Shown one piece after another: positions 1 to 11,149 of a stretch of DNA of 64,000 nucleotides; within the stretch, counting starts at the first letter, position 1, and each line of letters begins with the position of its first letter. This stretch comes from Epiperipatus broadwayi (Eukaryota > Onychophora > Udeonychophora > Euonychophora > Peripatidae). Position numbers and translations under genes: made by a program. The notes beneath the pieces are model-generated. The model searched no databases and was not told the DNA's origin. It worked only from the letters and a program-made list of their open reading frames with translations. Location of the stretch: the NCBI GenBank assembly GCA_028023455.1, contig JAQFVV010001082.1:51658-115657 (forward strand). Reading direction: 5' to 3'.

Positions 1-612
1 TGATTCCTAATATCTGCGAGCGATGATGATCATTTAAAACAATAAAATCAAGACAAGAAAAACAATATTTTTAATAATAACTCAGAAACCATTTAAGATA
101 TATATAATTATATTTATTAATGCTACTCTTCTTTCTTTTTATTCTTTTGAATCAAATTTACTAATTAGATAAATGGCTTATTATTACATTAAGTAAATGT
201 AGAACTAATGCAAAAATTTATTTAAGCATAACCAAATAAATTTAATATACAAGTTGTCATTTTGGATATTTTAAAATAAGCTGTCTTAAAAATGACATTT
301 AAAAAAAAATATTTCATTGAATGCTTACTCAAGACTTTCCTAACTTATTATATCATAAAAATAAATTTCATATGTAACCTGTGTGTTTTATTTCACTTCC
401 ATTCAAATGTGAATCCCTGCTTTATAATTTACCATATTTAAACTAATCATGTATAACTTATTCTTTTGATGTGTTTGTATAAGCAGTTACACATGGACAC
501 ACACCCTGTGATATGTCAACATATAGTTTTAAAATGTGTTCCCTTATATTAGAGATTAATACATAAATCACATATATAAAAAATATTCTTGCAACCTTGA
601 GCAAAATAAAAT
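1..612. other. AT-rich flank, nothing recognised
   Basis: No open frame, repeat family or RNA fold was recognised here. The stretch is ordinary AT-rich DNA leading up to the LINE tail. Confidence 0.6.
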
Positions 613-623
613 AAAATACATAT
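613..623. repeat. Target-site duplication of the RTE LINE (3' side)
   Basis: The 11 bases AAAATACATAT lie immediately outside the (ATC)n tail of the LINE. The same 11 bases recur at 3931-3941, directly outside its other end. A duplication of this length is expected from target-primed reverse transcription. Some of the match is A-run, so the true duplication could be a few bases shorter. Confidence 0.6.
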
Positions 624-637
624 CATCATCATCATCA

Positions 638-3595
638 TCAACCATTATCAATCCACTGTAGGATGAAGGTCTCTCCAAGTTTAATCCATCTTCTCTGATC
701 TTTAGCTTCTCTTTTCCACAACACCCCTGCACATTTTTTTATTTCATCCATCCATCTCACATGTGGTCTCTTTCTGGGTCTTTTACAATCTCTTGGAATC
801 CAGTTTAAAATTTCAATTGTCCATCTGTTATCATTTCTTCTAGCAATATGTCCAGCCCAACTCCATTTCAATCTTTTAATTTTTTCAATAAGGTCAGTAA
901 CACCTGTTTGTTGTCTTACCCATACATTGCGTTTTCGATCTCTTCTTGTTACTCCCAACATACATCTCTCCATACTTCTTTGAGTGGTCTGAAGTCTCTG
1001 TATTGATCTTCTATTAAGTGTCCAAGTCTCAGATCCATAAGTAAGAACTGGTAAAACACATTTATTAAAAACCATCCTTTTCAAACACATAGGCATATTT
1101 CCTTTTAGTATCAAGTTATTTCTAGCAAAAGCACTCCAACCAAGTTTAATTCTATGATTAATTTCCTCCATTATGTTTCCATCTGTATTAATAATCTGAC
1201 CTAGGTATTTGTAACTGTTAACTTCTTCTAATTCTTCATAATCAATCTTTATTTTCATATATTGAGAAAATCGATTAAACATTACTTTAGTCTTTTTAAC
1301 ATTTATCTTTAGTCCTACTTTTCTACTTTCATCTGCTAACTCCTGCAACATTTCCTGCAGCTCTGAAGCATTATTTGCAAAAACAACTACATTATCTGCA
1401 AAATCTAAATGACTTAAATACTCTCCATTTACTTTCACTCCTTTAGTTTCCCATTTTAATTCACAAAATACTTCTTGCAGCACTGCTGTAAAAGGTTTTG
1501 GCGATATGGAGTCACCTTGCCTTACACCTTTCTCAATGTTGATTTTTCCAGTATCAATATGTAATCTAATTGTTGCTGTTGCATTTTTATAAATATTCTT
1601 TAAAATGTGACAATATCCTGGATCTATACCTTGATGATCCAATGCTTTAATCACTGAAGAAATGTGTATAGAATCGAATGCCTTTTCATAATCTACAAAT
1701 CCAAAACATAATGACAACTCATATTCATTTGTCCTTTCTATGACTTCTCTCAATACCTGGATATGATCTATTGTACTAAAACCACTTTTAAATCCAACTT
1801 GTTCTCTTGGTTGGTGGAAATCCAAAGTTCTCTGTAGACGAGTTGTAATTATCTTGGTAAAAATTTTATATAAAACTGATAAAAGGCTGATAGGTCTGTA
1901 ATTTCTAATATCTTCTTTATCACCTTTTTTAAATATTAATATTATTACTGCATTCTTCCAATCTTCCGGTACATCTTTATTATTTAGACATTTGGTATAT
2001 AACTTTGCTAAAATTGTTTCTATTTCTTCACCTCCTTCTTTTAATATATCAATTATAATTCCGTCATTTCCTGGAGCCTTTTCTTTCTTCATACATTTAA
2101 TTGCATGTCTCACTTTTTCATTTAAAATTCTGGGCAATTCAGAAGATGTAATAGATATAGGAGGTACTTGTTCTTTATTACTATATAATTCTTGATAAAA
2201 ATCTTCTACCAATTTCATGATGTCATCTCTCTTTTTAGTAATAATTCCATCTTTTTTTCTTATTGCAGATATAAATTTTCTACCAATACCAAAATGTTGT
2301 TTAACATTCTTGAGACTTTTATTTTCTTCTACAGCTTTCCTTGCTATTTCACAGTTATACTTTCTTATATCATTTTCAACTCTTTTCCTTACCATTTTAC
2401 AAAATTCGAGATATTCAATTCTTTTTAATACATCATTTTGGTATATCTTCATATTCCTTCTTTTCTTCATAAATTCTCTAGTCTCAGTAGAAATTTTGTT
2501 AGTCAATTGCTGCTTTTTTTTACCAGCTATCTTTGTTGCAGTTTTTAAAAGTGTATCAGTTATTTTCATATTAATTTCATTCAAATCTGAATCACGTTCA
2601 AAATCTCCTAACACTTGAAACCTATTTGTAAGTTCTAATTTAAATTCATTAGAATGTTTCTGAAGATTAGGAATATCAACTGTAAATATTGTTTTTCTCA
2701 ATAATTTTTGTCTCTCTAGTTTTACATTAACACGTAACTTACACCTTACTAATCGATGATCACTTCCTGTGTTAAATTTATTAAGAACATTACAATCTTG
2801 AAATATGTATTTCCTGTTAGTCAAAATATAATCCAATTCTGCTGTACCTTCATTTGGATGCTTCCATGTCCATTTCCTTTTAACATTTTTCTCAAAAAAT
2901 GAATTCATAATATAAAGTTTTTCTTTTTCTGCAAACTCCACAAGTCTATGTCCTATCTCATTTCTATTACCATAACCAAAATTACCTACAGCAATTTCAT
3001 CTTTCATTTGTCTACCAATTCTAGCATTAAAGTCTCCCATAACAATTTTAAAATGTTGTTTACTCTGATCAAAAGCCTTTTGTACATCCATATAAAAATC
3101 TTCTACTACTTCATCACTATGAGAACTTGTTGGAGCATAAACCTGAATTATCTGCATTTGGTATCTGCTATTAATTTGTGTAACTAATCTTGCAACTCTG
3201 TCCGATACACCATCAATCTCCACAATATTGTTCTTCCACTTTTTATTTATATTGAATCCTACTCCACTTGTATTTCCAATATGTGTGCCTTTATAATAGA
3301 GTATATGTCCACTTTTTAAATCAATTGTTTCTTCACCTTTTCTTCTAACTTCACAAAGTCCAATAATGTCCCATTTAATATAAGACAATTCTTCTTCTAA
3401 TTCTTGCAATCTTCCTTCACTTGAAAGTGATCTGCAGTTGTAAGTACCTAAATAAAAAGTCATCATCAAATGGCAGCCTGGGTCCATGATCAGGAGATTC
3501 TTAGCACCTGCCACCTTCAGCCACCAACCACTGCCTTGGTTGGTGACTTTACAGCCTCCTGGGAATAAGGGCCATGCTTTATTTTTGTCTGTCAT
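638..3595 (-). CDS. RTE retrotransposon polyprotein (endonuclease-reverse transcriptase)
   Basis: A 985-residue protein, normal length for an RTE ORF, that would nick target DNA and copy its own RNA there. The N-terminal ~45 residues are unlike the family; the APE-type endonuclease begins at TYNCRS (Asn53). It continues with GLCEVRRKGEE (Glu82), QVYAPTSSHSDE (~151-162), GDFNARIG (187-194) and SDHR (278-281), so the nuclease residues look intact. Reverse-transcriptase blocks follow: NYRPISLLS, GFKSGFSTIDH, DYEKAFDS and GVRQGDSISPK. The catalytic box, normally F/YADD, reads FADN: Asp734 is kept but residue 735 is Asn (codon at 1391-1393). Loss of the second Asp should abolish polymerisation, so this copy is probably inactive although its frame is open. 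The C-terminal domain has TYGSETWTL and WAGHIARR motifs common in RTE. The start is the first Met of the open frame; Met44 or Met45 would also keep the endonuclease. Confidence 0.9.
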   Translation of the reverse strand: MTDKNKAWPLFPGGCKVTNQGSGWWLKVAGAKNLLIMDPGCHLMMTFYLGTYNCRSLSSEGRLQELEEELSYIKWDIIGLCEVRRKGEETIDLKSGHILYYKGTHIGNTSGVGFNINKKWKNNIVEIDGVSDRVARLVTQINSRYQMQIIQVYAPTSSHSDEVVEDFYMDVQKAFDQSKQHFKIVMGDFNARIGRQMKDEIAVGNFGYGNRNEIGHRLVEFAEKEKLYIMNSFFEKNVKRKWTWKHPNEGTAELDYILTNRKYIFQDCNVLNKFNTGSDHRLVRCKLRVNVKLERQKLLRKTIFTVDIPNLQKHSNEFKLELTNRFQVLGDFERDSDLNEINMKITDTLLKTATKIAGKKKQQLTNKISTETREFMKKRRNMKIYQNDVLKRIEYLEFCKMVRKRVENDIRKYNCEIARKAVEENKSLKNVKQHFGIGRKFISAIRKKDGIITKKRDDIMKLVEDFYQELYSNKEQVPPISITSSELPRILNEKVRHAIKCMKKEKAPGNDGIIIDILKEGGEEIETILAKLYTKCLNNKDVPEDWKNAVIILIFKKGDKEDIRNYRPISLLSVLYKIFTKIITTRLQRTLDFHQPREQVGFKSGFSTIDHIQVLREVIERTNEYELSLCFGFVDYEKAFDSIHISSVIKALDHQGIDPGYCHILKNIYKNATATIRLHIDTGKINIEKGVRQGDSISPKPFTAVLQEVFCELKWETKGVKVNGEYLSHLDFADNVVVFANNASELQEMLQELADESRKVGLKINVKKTKVMFNRFSQYMKIKIDYEELEEVNSYKYLGQIINTDGNIMEEINHRIKLGWSAFARNNLILKGNMPMCLKRMVFNKCVLPVLTYGSETWTLNRRSIQRLQTTQRSMERCMLGVTRRDRKRNVWVRQQTGVTDLIEKIKRLKWSWAGHIARRNDNRWTIEILNWIPRDCKRPRKRPHVRWMDEIKKCAGVLWKREAKDQRRWIKLGETFILQWIDNG

Positions 3596-3922
3596 AATTA
3601 TATATATGTATTGAAAAAATATTTATCATTTACACAAACATTCATTCTGCCTTATCAGGCACTGAGAAAAAAGACCACGGTGTTTTTTGATCTTAAATTC
3701 AGAGGTAAAAAGCCAATAAACTCACCACGCTGGCTAATGTATGTTGGTGAGCAGCCCATCCATGTTCGTATACTATATGAATAATCACATAGTAATAACA
3801 GCTGCAATGACAAGAATGTATGGAGTGGACATTAGGAATTTGCCCTGCTCAGTTCCTTTAAGGCCTCCAAGAAGAATCAAAGGGTCTCCTTTCAGTTAAT
3901 AGCAAACTCCTTTCTGCAGCCA
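3596..3922 (-). repeat. RTE 5' leader module
   Basis: This ~325-base segment precedes the LINE ORF and lies inside the target duplication, so it belongs to the element. On the minus strand it starts GGCTGCAGAAAGG. The same module occurs without the ORF at 5790-6103, as a fragment at 7745-7860, and fused to the LINE 3' end at 41030-41350. It probably carries the internal promoter (inference). It has no convincing long ORF of its own. Confidence 0.7.
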
Positions 3923-3930
3923 AAAAAAAA

Positions 3931-3941
3931 AAAATACATAT
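3931..3941. repeat. Target-site duplication of the RTE LINE (5' side)
   Basis: Second copy of AAAATACATAT, matching 613-623. Confidence 0.6.
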
Positions 3942-5763
3942 ATATCAATTTTAATATGCAACAAGATAAATAAAATAAAAAAAAACATTATAAATGCATA
4001 TATTTATTGGTTGCTCATTATCATAACAAATGAAGAACAATAAAAAAAAAACATTTCAATGTTACAATATATAAAAAAAAATAATGAAAATTTAAGTTTA
4101 AAGATTTGAAGTGTGTTTGTGTTATGTTATGTGATATTGAGAATAACTATCGATAAACAAGCCTTTAATGTTTCTGTATCAAAAGAAAAAAAATGCCTTG
4201 ACCAATAAATTAAGGTTTACTTTTAATAAGTAAGAATAAAAGATTTTTTTAATGAAAGTTCATAGTTACCCGATTATTTTCACTTCTTATAAATGTCTCA
4301 AGTTTGAATGTTCAGACTGCTTGTCTCACGTATAGCTTCAATAAGTTGATTTGATCCATTTAAAAAAAGAAAAGTTCTTGCAGATACTTTTAAGATAAAT
4401 ATAAATTAATTGACTTGCTTATTTCCACAATTTTAAAATTATTTATTGTTGATACTTTTGTTAATGCTGAATTCGTTAATTGATTTCTTTTCAATTTTTT
4501 TTAAAAACTATTATTGTAGACACTTTGGATGATGGAGGAAAACTTTAACAAAAATTTGATTCATACCTTCATCAAATTTGGCTATATATATGGCTTTTAT
4601 TCATCTTTCCTTTCTTCTTCTCTTGTCCAAGATGATGATTAGATTATGTTTGTGGCTGGTTTTAAATTTGTCCATTCTTTTGGTTACTATGGACCGCTAT
4701 ATGAGTCCACAGTAGATTAGTGATTTAACCCATTCTGCAAGATTCCAGGAAGCAGAAGAAGTGGCTTTAGCAATGCAAATTCATTGTATTATACACAGCA
4801 AAATATATTAATATCATTTATAGAATTGTAAATAACTTCTTCCAAGAAATTCAATTTTTTCTTTCTCTTTCTTAATATTGCTGGGAATTACTTATATATA
4901 TGCACATCTTCGTCTATACTGACTTTAAAACAAGAGTCTTTTTTTTTCCTTCCTCAATTTTTAAAGAGTGAAAAAAAAAATCAATCACTCACTCTCTTTT
5001 GAAAAAAATATGTGAACTGTCTATTTCCTTTGGTTTTCACAAACTCCATCACTACATCTCTGTCTAATAATAATAAATAAAAAACAGATCGCTACATCTC
5101 TTCTCTAATAATATTGAAAAAAACTGACCTTAGTAATATTAATGATTGACTTTCTTTTAAAACTACATATTGTTAAATCACTCTCCTCCCAAACAAAAAT
5201 TGAACTGCTCTCTAAATATTGTTTCATTCATTTATATTGCGAATCTTTGATCAAAGAAAAGGACCACCTGGAAATCTTATCTTGAGATAAAGATCAAAGC
5301 TTCACAAGTTTGACGGTCTGTCACAATTTTACAAGAAAATTAATAATCATGTTTTATTCCATCAAAGCACCACTTTTCTAAAATAATCTTAGATACAGAT
5401 AATACAAACAATAAAGCTGGCAATCTATAGTCATTAGAAATTTGTGTAAAAATGTTTTATGTTTAAAATATCTATACTCACATATATACATTTTCATATC
5501 CTAATCTACTAATCTTGATCACTTTACTTCACACTTTCTTTCTTAATGTTTTATTTTACAGAAATAAAACTAAATAACTGAATATATTAATTATTTAATA
5601 AGAAAAATAACATATTAAAATATCATTTCTTACAACATTATATTCATTCACTACTTATTAATTTATCAACTATAAATTATATATATACTATATGTACACA
5701 TAAATCTCTATATAAAACAAGAAAATTTCTTTTTCTAATTAAAGGATATATATGTGAGGAATG
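3942..5763. other. AT-rich spacer, nothing recognised
   Basis: Only short A- and T-runs were seen. No supported gene, repeat family or RNA fold. Confidence 0.5.

Positions 5764-5791
<28 letters not shown>
5764..5791. repeat. (TA)n microsatellite
   Basis: About 14 TA units directly abut the RTE leader fragment at 5790, where the rest of the element would be expected. Confidence 0.9.
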
Positions 5792-5794
<3 letters not shown>

Positions 5795-6103
5795 AAATAT
5801 TTATCATTTACACATATATTCATTCTGCCTTATCAGGCAACTGAGAAGAAAGACCATGGTATTTCTTGATCTTAAACTCAGAGGTAAAAAGCCAATAAAC
5901 TCACCACGCTGGCTAATGCATGTTGGTGAGCAGCCCATCCATGTTTGTATACCTATGAATAATCACATAGTAATAACTGCTGCAACGAGAAGAATGTATG
6001 GAATGGACATTAGAATTTTGCCCTGTTTGGTTCCTTTGAAGCTTCCAAAAGGAATCAAAGGATCTCCTTTTAGTTAATAGAAAACTCCTTTCTGCAGCCA
6101 TTA
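5790..6103 (-). repeat. Stand-alone copy of the RTE 5' leader module
   Basis: Closely matches 3600-3922 in the same orientation, from the leader/ORF border (replaced by a TA tract) to the GGCTGCAGAAAGG start near 6100. No endonuclease, RT or (ATC)n tail is attached. LINE copies normally keep the 3' end and lose the 5' end, so an isolated 5' module is unusual. The short open frames in it (for example 5754-6077 plus) are not conserved in the other copies, so I do not call them genes. Confidence 0.75.
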
Positions 6104-6429
6104 TACAGTAATAAAGACCAAGAATACAAATAAAGTAACGAAAAGGGGGGAAGTTACATTTAAAAATAAATTATTATTAATAATAATATAAGAAAAGAAG
6201 TAAATAAAATAAAAAAATTGTGTCAAAGCAAAACAAAGATAAATAGTACTAGGTAATAGTAATGTAGTAATAATATTGATATTTAAAAAATGTGATAAAA
6301 CTAATATTAAAAATTACAGACTTATCAGTCTTCTGTCAATTTTTATACAAATTCTGTATCAACATAATTACAATCCATCTATAGCAAACGCTGAATTCCA
6401 ATCAATCTAAAAACAAACTGAATTCTAAA

Positions 6430-7560
6430 GTAGTTTTAGCACCCACATCTAAAAATTATGCGAAATTGTAGAAGAAAAAACAATGAATATGAATTGTTAT
6501 CATGGTTTGAATTATTAGATAATGAATTATTAGATCATGAAAAGGCATTTGATTCTATAGGCATTTTCAGTGCAATTAAAAAGGTTTCGATCATTAAAAT
6601 ACATACCAGAGATATTGTTATAATATGAAGAATATTTATCAAAATTCAACCTCATGGTCTGATTACATAGAGAAAAGAGTATGAAAGATGTTTGTATATT
6701 TCTAAAACATTATGATAGTAGTTTTACAAATGGTATTTGGTGTATTATAATGGAAACTTAAGAGAATAAAACTAACTGGAGATTATTTAAGTTATACTTA
6801 GAAAGTGATTGGTTATTTTTGCAAATAATGTTTCAGAGCTTCAGAAAAGGTTGCAAAAATTAATATGTGAAAATAAAAAATCAATGCTAAAATACTATAA
6901 TAATGTTTAATATTATCTCTCAGAAAAAAAAATCACTGATTATTATCACAAATTAAAAGTTAATAAATAATACCAGATGGACATTATAATGGGTGAAATT
7001 AATTACATTCTTAAACTTGGAGTGCTTTTAACATGACTAAATTCATATTAAAAGAAAATAGTATGCCTATATGTTTAAAAAGCAACATTTTAAATATATT
7101 TGTTTTATTAGTTTTTACTTATAAATCTGAGACCTATTATTTAACATAAGAATGATAGGAAATCTTTAGTCTAGTATCAATTAAAATGAAGAAATATATA
7201 TTAGAAATAATAAGAAATCAAAACTAAATACATGGGTAAGATAAAGAGCAGATATCACTGGCATCATTGAAATGATCAACACACTAAAATTCAGCTGGTC
7301 TGTACATATTTCTAATTGAAATTTTAATTCTGATCGATCCAAAAAAAATGTAAATGATTGACGAAAAGACCACATGTATTGAAATAAGGAAGTATTTTAA
7401 TATTAAGCAGAGAGGTAACGCTAAAGACCTAATTGGATTAAACTTGGAAAAATCTTTAATACAAAATAAATCGATATTATTTTTAAATGTTTGACGATTT
7501 AAATATGTTCGGTTATTTGTTATCACTTACTAACTGCATTGCGATAAAATGGGTTGTCGG
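6430..7560 (+). pseudogene. Decayed RTE-clade reverse transcriptase
   Basis: Heavily mutated plus-strand remnant of the same LINE family as 638-3595. Recognisable pieces appear in the correct order but in shifting frames with many stops. They are HEKAFDSIG (~6539-6562, the DYEKAFDS block), a segment matching GDYLSY and ASELQ (~6778-6850), MPICLK (~7064-7080, matching MPMCLK), KSETY (~7124-7138) and a piece aligning with the RKRPHV region near 7360. The catalytic FADD segment around 6810 is too eroded to read. No endonuclease domain is recognisable upstream. It cannot make a protein and is far older than the 0.6-3.9 kb copy. Confidence 0.75.
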
Positions 7561-7744
7561 TTATTCAGAATAATTACAAATATTTTTTTTTTAGTTTCTT
7601 ATTAACAGAGTTATCAGCAAAAAAAAAAAAACTCGTTTAAAGTTCAATAACTATTATTTTTACCATCTTTACAACTAACTTATTGTAAGTATTAAATATG
7701 TGTGTAGGTTATAAATTGACTAATTTTTGAACAGTTCCCAATAA

Positions 7745-7860
7745 ATGGACACTTTTTAAAAAATTGAGAGGAATTTTCTATTAACTGAAAGGAAGAGACC
7801 CTTTGATACCCTAAAGGAACCGAATAGAGCAAATTCCTAATGTACATTTCATACGTTTTT
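7745..7860 (+). repeat. Fragment of the RTE 5' leader module
   Basis: Reads ATTAACTGAAAGG, then a stretch matching the first ~100 bases of the leader (inverted relative to 3596-3922). It lies downstream of the decayed plus-strand RT, so it cannot be that copy's own leader in normal order. Confidence 0.65.
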
Positions 7861-7982
7861 GTTATTTAAATTAGTAGCTTAGGTTTGATGTCAGTAAAAC
7901 TAAAAAGTATGTTGAAAAATAAATATATGTTTTTGTTTATTTAATTGCGCTAACATTTAACAAATTCATTATTGAAGCCAAA

Positions 7983-8008
7983 ATAATAATAATAATAATA
8001 ATAATAAG

Positions 8009-8063
<55 letters not shown>
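7983..8063. repeat. (AAT)n microsatellite
   Basis: An ~80-base run of AAT units with one GAT interruption. It is the landing site of the hammerhead-bearing repeat that follows, and similar AAT/AAC units resume at ~8910 on its other side. Confidence 0.9.
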
Positions 8064-8066
<3 letters not shown>

Positions 8067-8912
8067 TATCACATTTCCCATACCAGCACACCAACTGTTG
8101 ATAAACAGAGCAAAACTCTCCATACAGTATTGCCACCTGTGCTGGTATGGGAAATGTGATCATGTGATGCTTAATGGTTTAACACCAATCCTGCCTAATA
8201 GGATAGTGGTGGCTATGGTTGTAAAAGAGCCAAAGACACCAAAATGTATGGGTGCTGAACTGAGTTCAGACCCATATGACTATATATGCTATTGAGCTGA
8301 GATTGAAAATATTTTTTGTGTTTTCAATTTTATTCTCATAGTTTTGTAGTTAAGTAGAGATAAAAGGTGGTTGCTAGAGGGTTGCCTTAGATCCTAAGAT
8401 CTAGATGCAGTGCTCTCAGATCCAAAGCTCCTCACTAACGTTTTGCTCCGTTTATCAACAGTTGGTGTGCTGGTATGGGAAATGTGATCTTGTGATGCTT
8501 AATGATTTAACACCAATCCTGCCTAATAGGATAGTGGTTGCTATGGTTATAAAAGAGCCAAAGACACCAAAATGTATGGGTGCTGAACTGAGTTCAGACC
8601 CATATGACTATATAAGCTATTGAGCTTAGATTTAAAATATTTTTTGTGTTTTCAATTTTATTCTCATAGTTTTGTAGTTAAGAAGAGATAAAAGGTGGTT
8701 GCTAGAGGGTTGCATTAGATCCTAAGATCTAGATGCAGTGCTCTCAGATCCAAAGCTTCCTCACTGACGAAGGCCACAAGCCAGAAACTAGTCTGGGGAT
8801 ATTGGATGAGTAGGCATTAGATGGGGATTTTATGCACGAGCCTTCTGGCATCCATTGATTACTCTGTTTAGCACAGGTGGCAATACTGTATAGAGAGTTT
8901 TGCTCTGTTTAA
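8067..8912 (+). mobile_element. Penelope-like repeat with hammerhead ribozyme, copy 1
   Basis: Two head-to-tail units: the GTGCTGGTATGGG block starts at 8138 and again at 8466. The first unit is missing the hammerhead segment, with a junction near 8446. The 5' end is a hairpin: a 22-base arm at 8070-8091 is the complement of one near 8139-8160. The outer ends carry an inverted ~45-base motif containing AGCAAAACTCTC (8110) and GAGAGTTTTGCT (8886). Partial tandem units, a 5' inverted segment and an internal type I hammerhead are known features of Penelope-like retroelement pseudo-LTRs. No GIY-YIG endonuclease or RT ORF is present, so it is non-autonomous or a fragment. Related copies lie at 12452-13190 and 31657-32290. 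Confidence 0.7.
8748..8807 (+). ncRNA. Type I hammerhead ribozyme (family 2)
   Basis: Self-cleaving RNA motif. Core CUGACGA is at 8764-8770 (position 7 of the core is variable in hammerheads) and GAAA at 8784-8787. Stem II is GGC/GCC around a CACAA loop, with an A-A opposition at its base. Stem III is only the palindrome ACUAGU (8787-8792), then C8793 as the cleavage nucleotide. Stem I is open: UGGGGA (8794-8799) pairs with UCCUCA (8758-8763), and UUGGAU (8802-8807) pairs with AUCCAA (8748-8753). Predicted cut is between 8793 and 8794. A two-pair palindromic stem III is known to let two molecules pair into a dimeric active form. Confidence 0.8.
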
Positions 8913-8929
8913 TAATAACAATAACAATA

Positions 8930-10635
8930 AAAACAACTATACTCATGTATTTTGTTTATAAAAATAATTATTTAGATTTCAAAATTAAAATGTTTATGGA
9001 TGAAAAAGATTTGAGATAAAAATAATAATAAAAGAATAAATGTTATTAATGTGGAATTTTTATCGATTTAAAATTAAGCAATTATTTTGCTAATAAAAAA
9101 TATAGAAAACCTTCTAACCACTGTATTTTCAGATGTCTGAATTTGAACAGTGCAAGGTTGACTGTAATAATATTAGGAGTATAAATCTTTTGATGATGTA
9201 ATTTCTTATTCCATTATTTACATATATTGATATCTTCGAGATTTTTATTCTGTGGTTTTTTTGACTTTATATTTAATGAAGGTAATAATGATTTGATTGG
9301 AAATCTTAATTTTCGAGGATATAGAAATATGGAATAGCAGGCTAATCTTAAAATATTATCATAGTAAACTAAGCTTAAAGTCAAATATTTTATCTTATAA
9401 TCATTCATAGCTAAGATTTTATTTTTATTCACCTCCGAAAATATAAATGTCAATCTAGCTGGTATTATCTTGTTATCAATTTCCAATTTTATATTTATTA
9501 TCTTGATATAAATTAAATGTATACTTTCAATTCTTATTTATACAATCTATATCATAAACCTTCTCTATGTTTCTTTTTTTTAAATCATCCATCTAAGAAT
9601 TTAGGTTTACCAACGGTACAACTATTTCGGTCTATCTCAAAATATGATTCTACTCCAATTTATTGGGGGATTTTGTATGCTGAATATTGATTATCATTTT
9701 TCTTACCAGTGTTTTTCTTCTATCATTTTAATCAATATATGTTTCCTTTCTCTTTATACTTTATAACATTTTTAAATAATAAGTGTTGTCTGTTTTCATA
9801 AAACTATAAGTTACCTGGGAAGAAAAATTTAATAATCAACAACTTGTATTTAGGTAATTCATGATTGTTCTTTTGTTTGTTTTAAATATATTAATTAATA
9901 CGCAAAACTTTATCTAAAACTATATATACATTAAAATATATATATATATAAACATATATTTATTTCTTTAATATTTGTGTAATATAACAAAATATTTATT
10001 TCTACATTTGAATCTAATAGCAATATTTATTTTATTTCATAGTGTACACTATACACCGAATGCTGTTACAAGTTTAATTATGACCGATGCTGTCGAGACA
10101 AAAAATGTCATTTAATGCACACTTTTATGGGAATAACTCATATGTTCTGGGTTGATTATTGTACTTAAAGTAAAGATGTAGAATATTTTGTAATAAATTA
10201 AATAATTCGAACATCTATGTTTTGCATGTTTTTTTATTAAAATGACATTTGAACACACACATATCTTAAGTAGCTCACGTTTCACCTTATCAAAAAGTAG
10301 AATGTTTAATATAATTGAAAATAAAATAAATATTGAAATTATTTTAAAGTAAATTTAAGACTAAGATTTAACGTTAACTAACTATTTTTTACTTTTTATT
10401 ATTATTAAATACTGTGCTAATATTGAAATATTTAGATATACATTGATTTTTTTTTTTTCATTTACAAAAAATATCAGATGAATGTAGGCAATTATTTTGT
10501 TTTCTATCTTTTTCCTAATGCAAATTAATCCAAGAATTATTTTAAATAACAGTAATTATTGTAAAATCTTCAAATAATTAAAGTATTATTGTTGTATCTA
10601 TTACAATTTTCTTTGTTTAGTAATGATCAAGGCGT
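8930..10635. other. AT-rich spacer, nothing recognised
   Basis: No supported gene or repeat. The 90-codon minus frame at 9214-9486 has no recognisable motif and looks like chance in AT-rich DNA. Confidence 0.5.
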
Positions 10636-10819
10636 GATTGTATTTATATATTGGACTATTTCCATCAACTAATATTAAGTATTCAATGTCTTTTCGAAAA
10701 ATTTAACTTTATTTTAAATTTTCACATTATATTCAACTGTTAATCATTGCACACGGGTTAGTATGCATTACGTTTCAAAATGCATTATTTTTATCTTTTT
10801 TTTAGGTGTTACTAATCTG

Positions 10820-11020
10820 ACTAGTGACAGTACGTGCTAACATGGGAATTAAATCTGGAGCCTTTCGTTTTTGAATATTAAATTTCCCTCTCTTCTTCAG
10901 ATTTTGCTATTTAACCAGTGAAAGTACTAGTATGGAAATCTAACCTGGAACCTTACATTGTTACATATTTAATTTTAAGGTAAAGCTCTACCCAATTGAT
11001 CCATCTTTCCAAAGACAAGA
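10820..11020 (-). repeat. tRNA-derived SINE-like sequence
   Basis: Read on the minus strand, GATGGATCAATTGGGTAGAGC (about 10983-11003) resembles a Pol III A box. It is followed ~50 bases on by GGTTCCAGGTTAGATTTCC (10936-10954), a degenerate B box. A partial second copy of the B-box end, with TTCCCATGTTAGCAC, continues toward 10830. The layout mirrors the plus-strand sequence at 11150-11290. Confidence 0.5.
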
Positions 11021-11149
11021 GTCGATAGAAATTTCCTATACTTATCTATGGAGGTTCCTCCTGATTTCTTCACTTTTTCTTAAGAGCAACGTTTGTTAGT
11101 GGTTTCCATACATATATCCATAGATAAGTATCTGAAAGTTCTACTGACT

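Larger units (their letters stand above)
624..3930 (-). mobile_element. Full-length RTE-clade non-LTR retrotransposon
   Basis: A LINE read on the minus strand. From its 5' end (about 3922-3930, in an A-run) it has a ~330-base 5' leader, one long ORF (3595-638) and a minimal 3' end. The ORF stop codon is the first unit of the (TGA)n/(ATC)n tail at 624-640. A short tandem-repeat tail instead of poly-A, a single ORF with APE-type endonuclease then reverse transcriptase, and almost no 3' UTR are characteristic of the RTE clade. Matching 11-bp sequences flank both ends, so the insertion looks complete, not 5'-truncated. Related sequences in this window lie at 5790-6103, 6430-7560, 7745-7860 and 40872-41350. 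Transposition would need its own protein or one in trans; see the catalytic-box defect under the ORF. Confidence 0.85.

Noticed and set aside
1992-3187. Plus-strand open frames inside the RTE element (1992-2195, 2192-2428, 2217-2618, 2948-3187)
   Set aside because: They are antisense to the clear endonuclease-RT gene and have no motif of their own.
3596-3930. Possible HDV-like ribozyme at the RTE 5' end
   Set aside because: Some non-LTR retrotransposons start with one, and GCTGCA has a complement ~120 bases downstream. However, I could not build the nested double pseudoknot at the required spacing.
8098-8623. Near-identical plus frames at 8098-8295 and 8405-8623
   Set aside because: Their similarity is due to the tandem units of the Penelope-like repeat. 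The frame is broken in the other copies.
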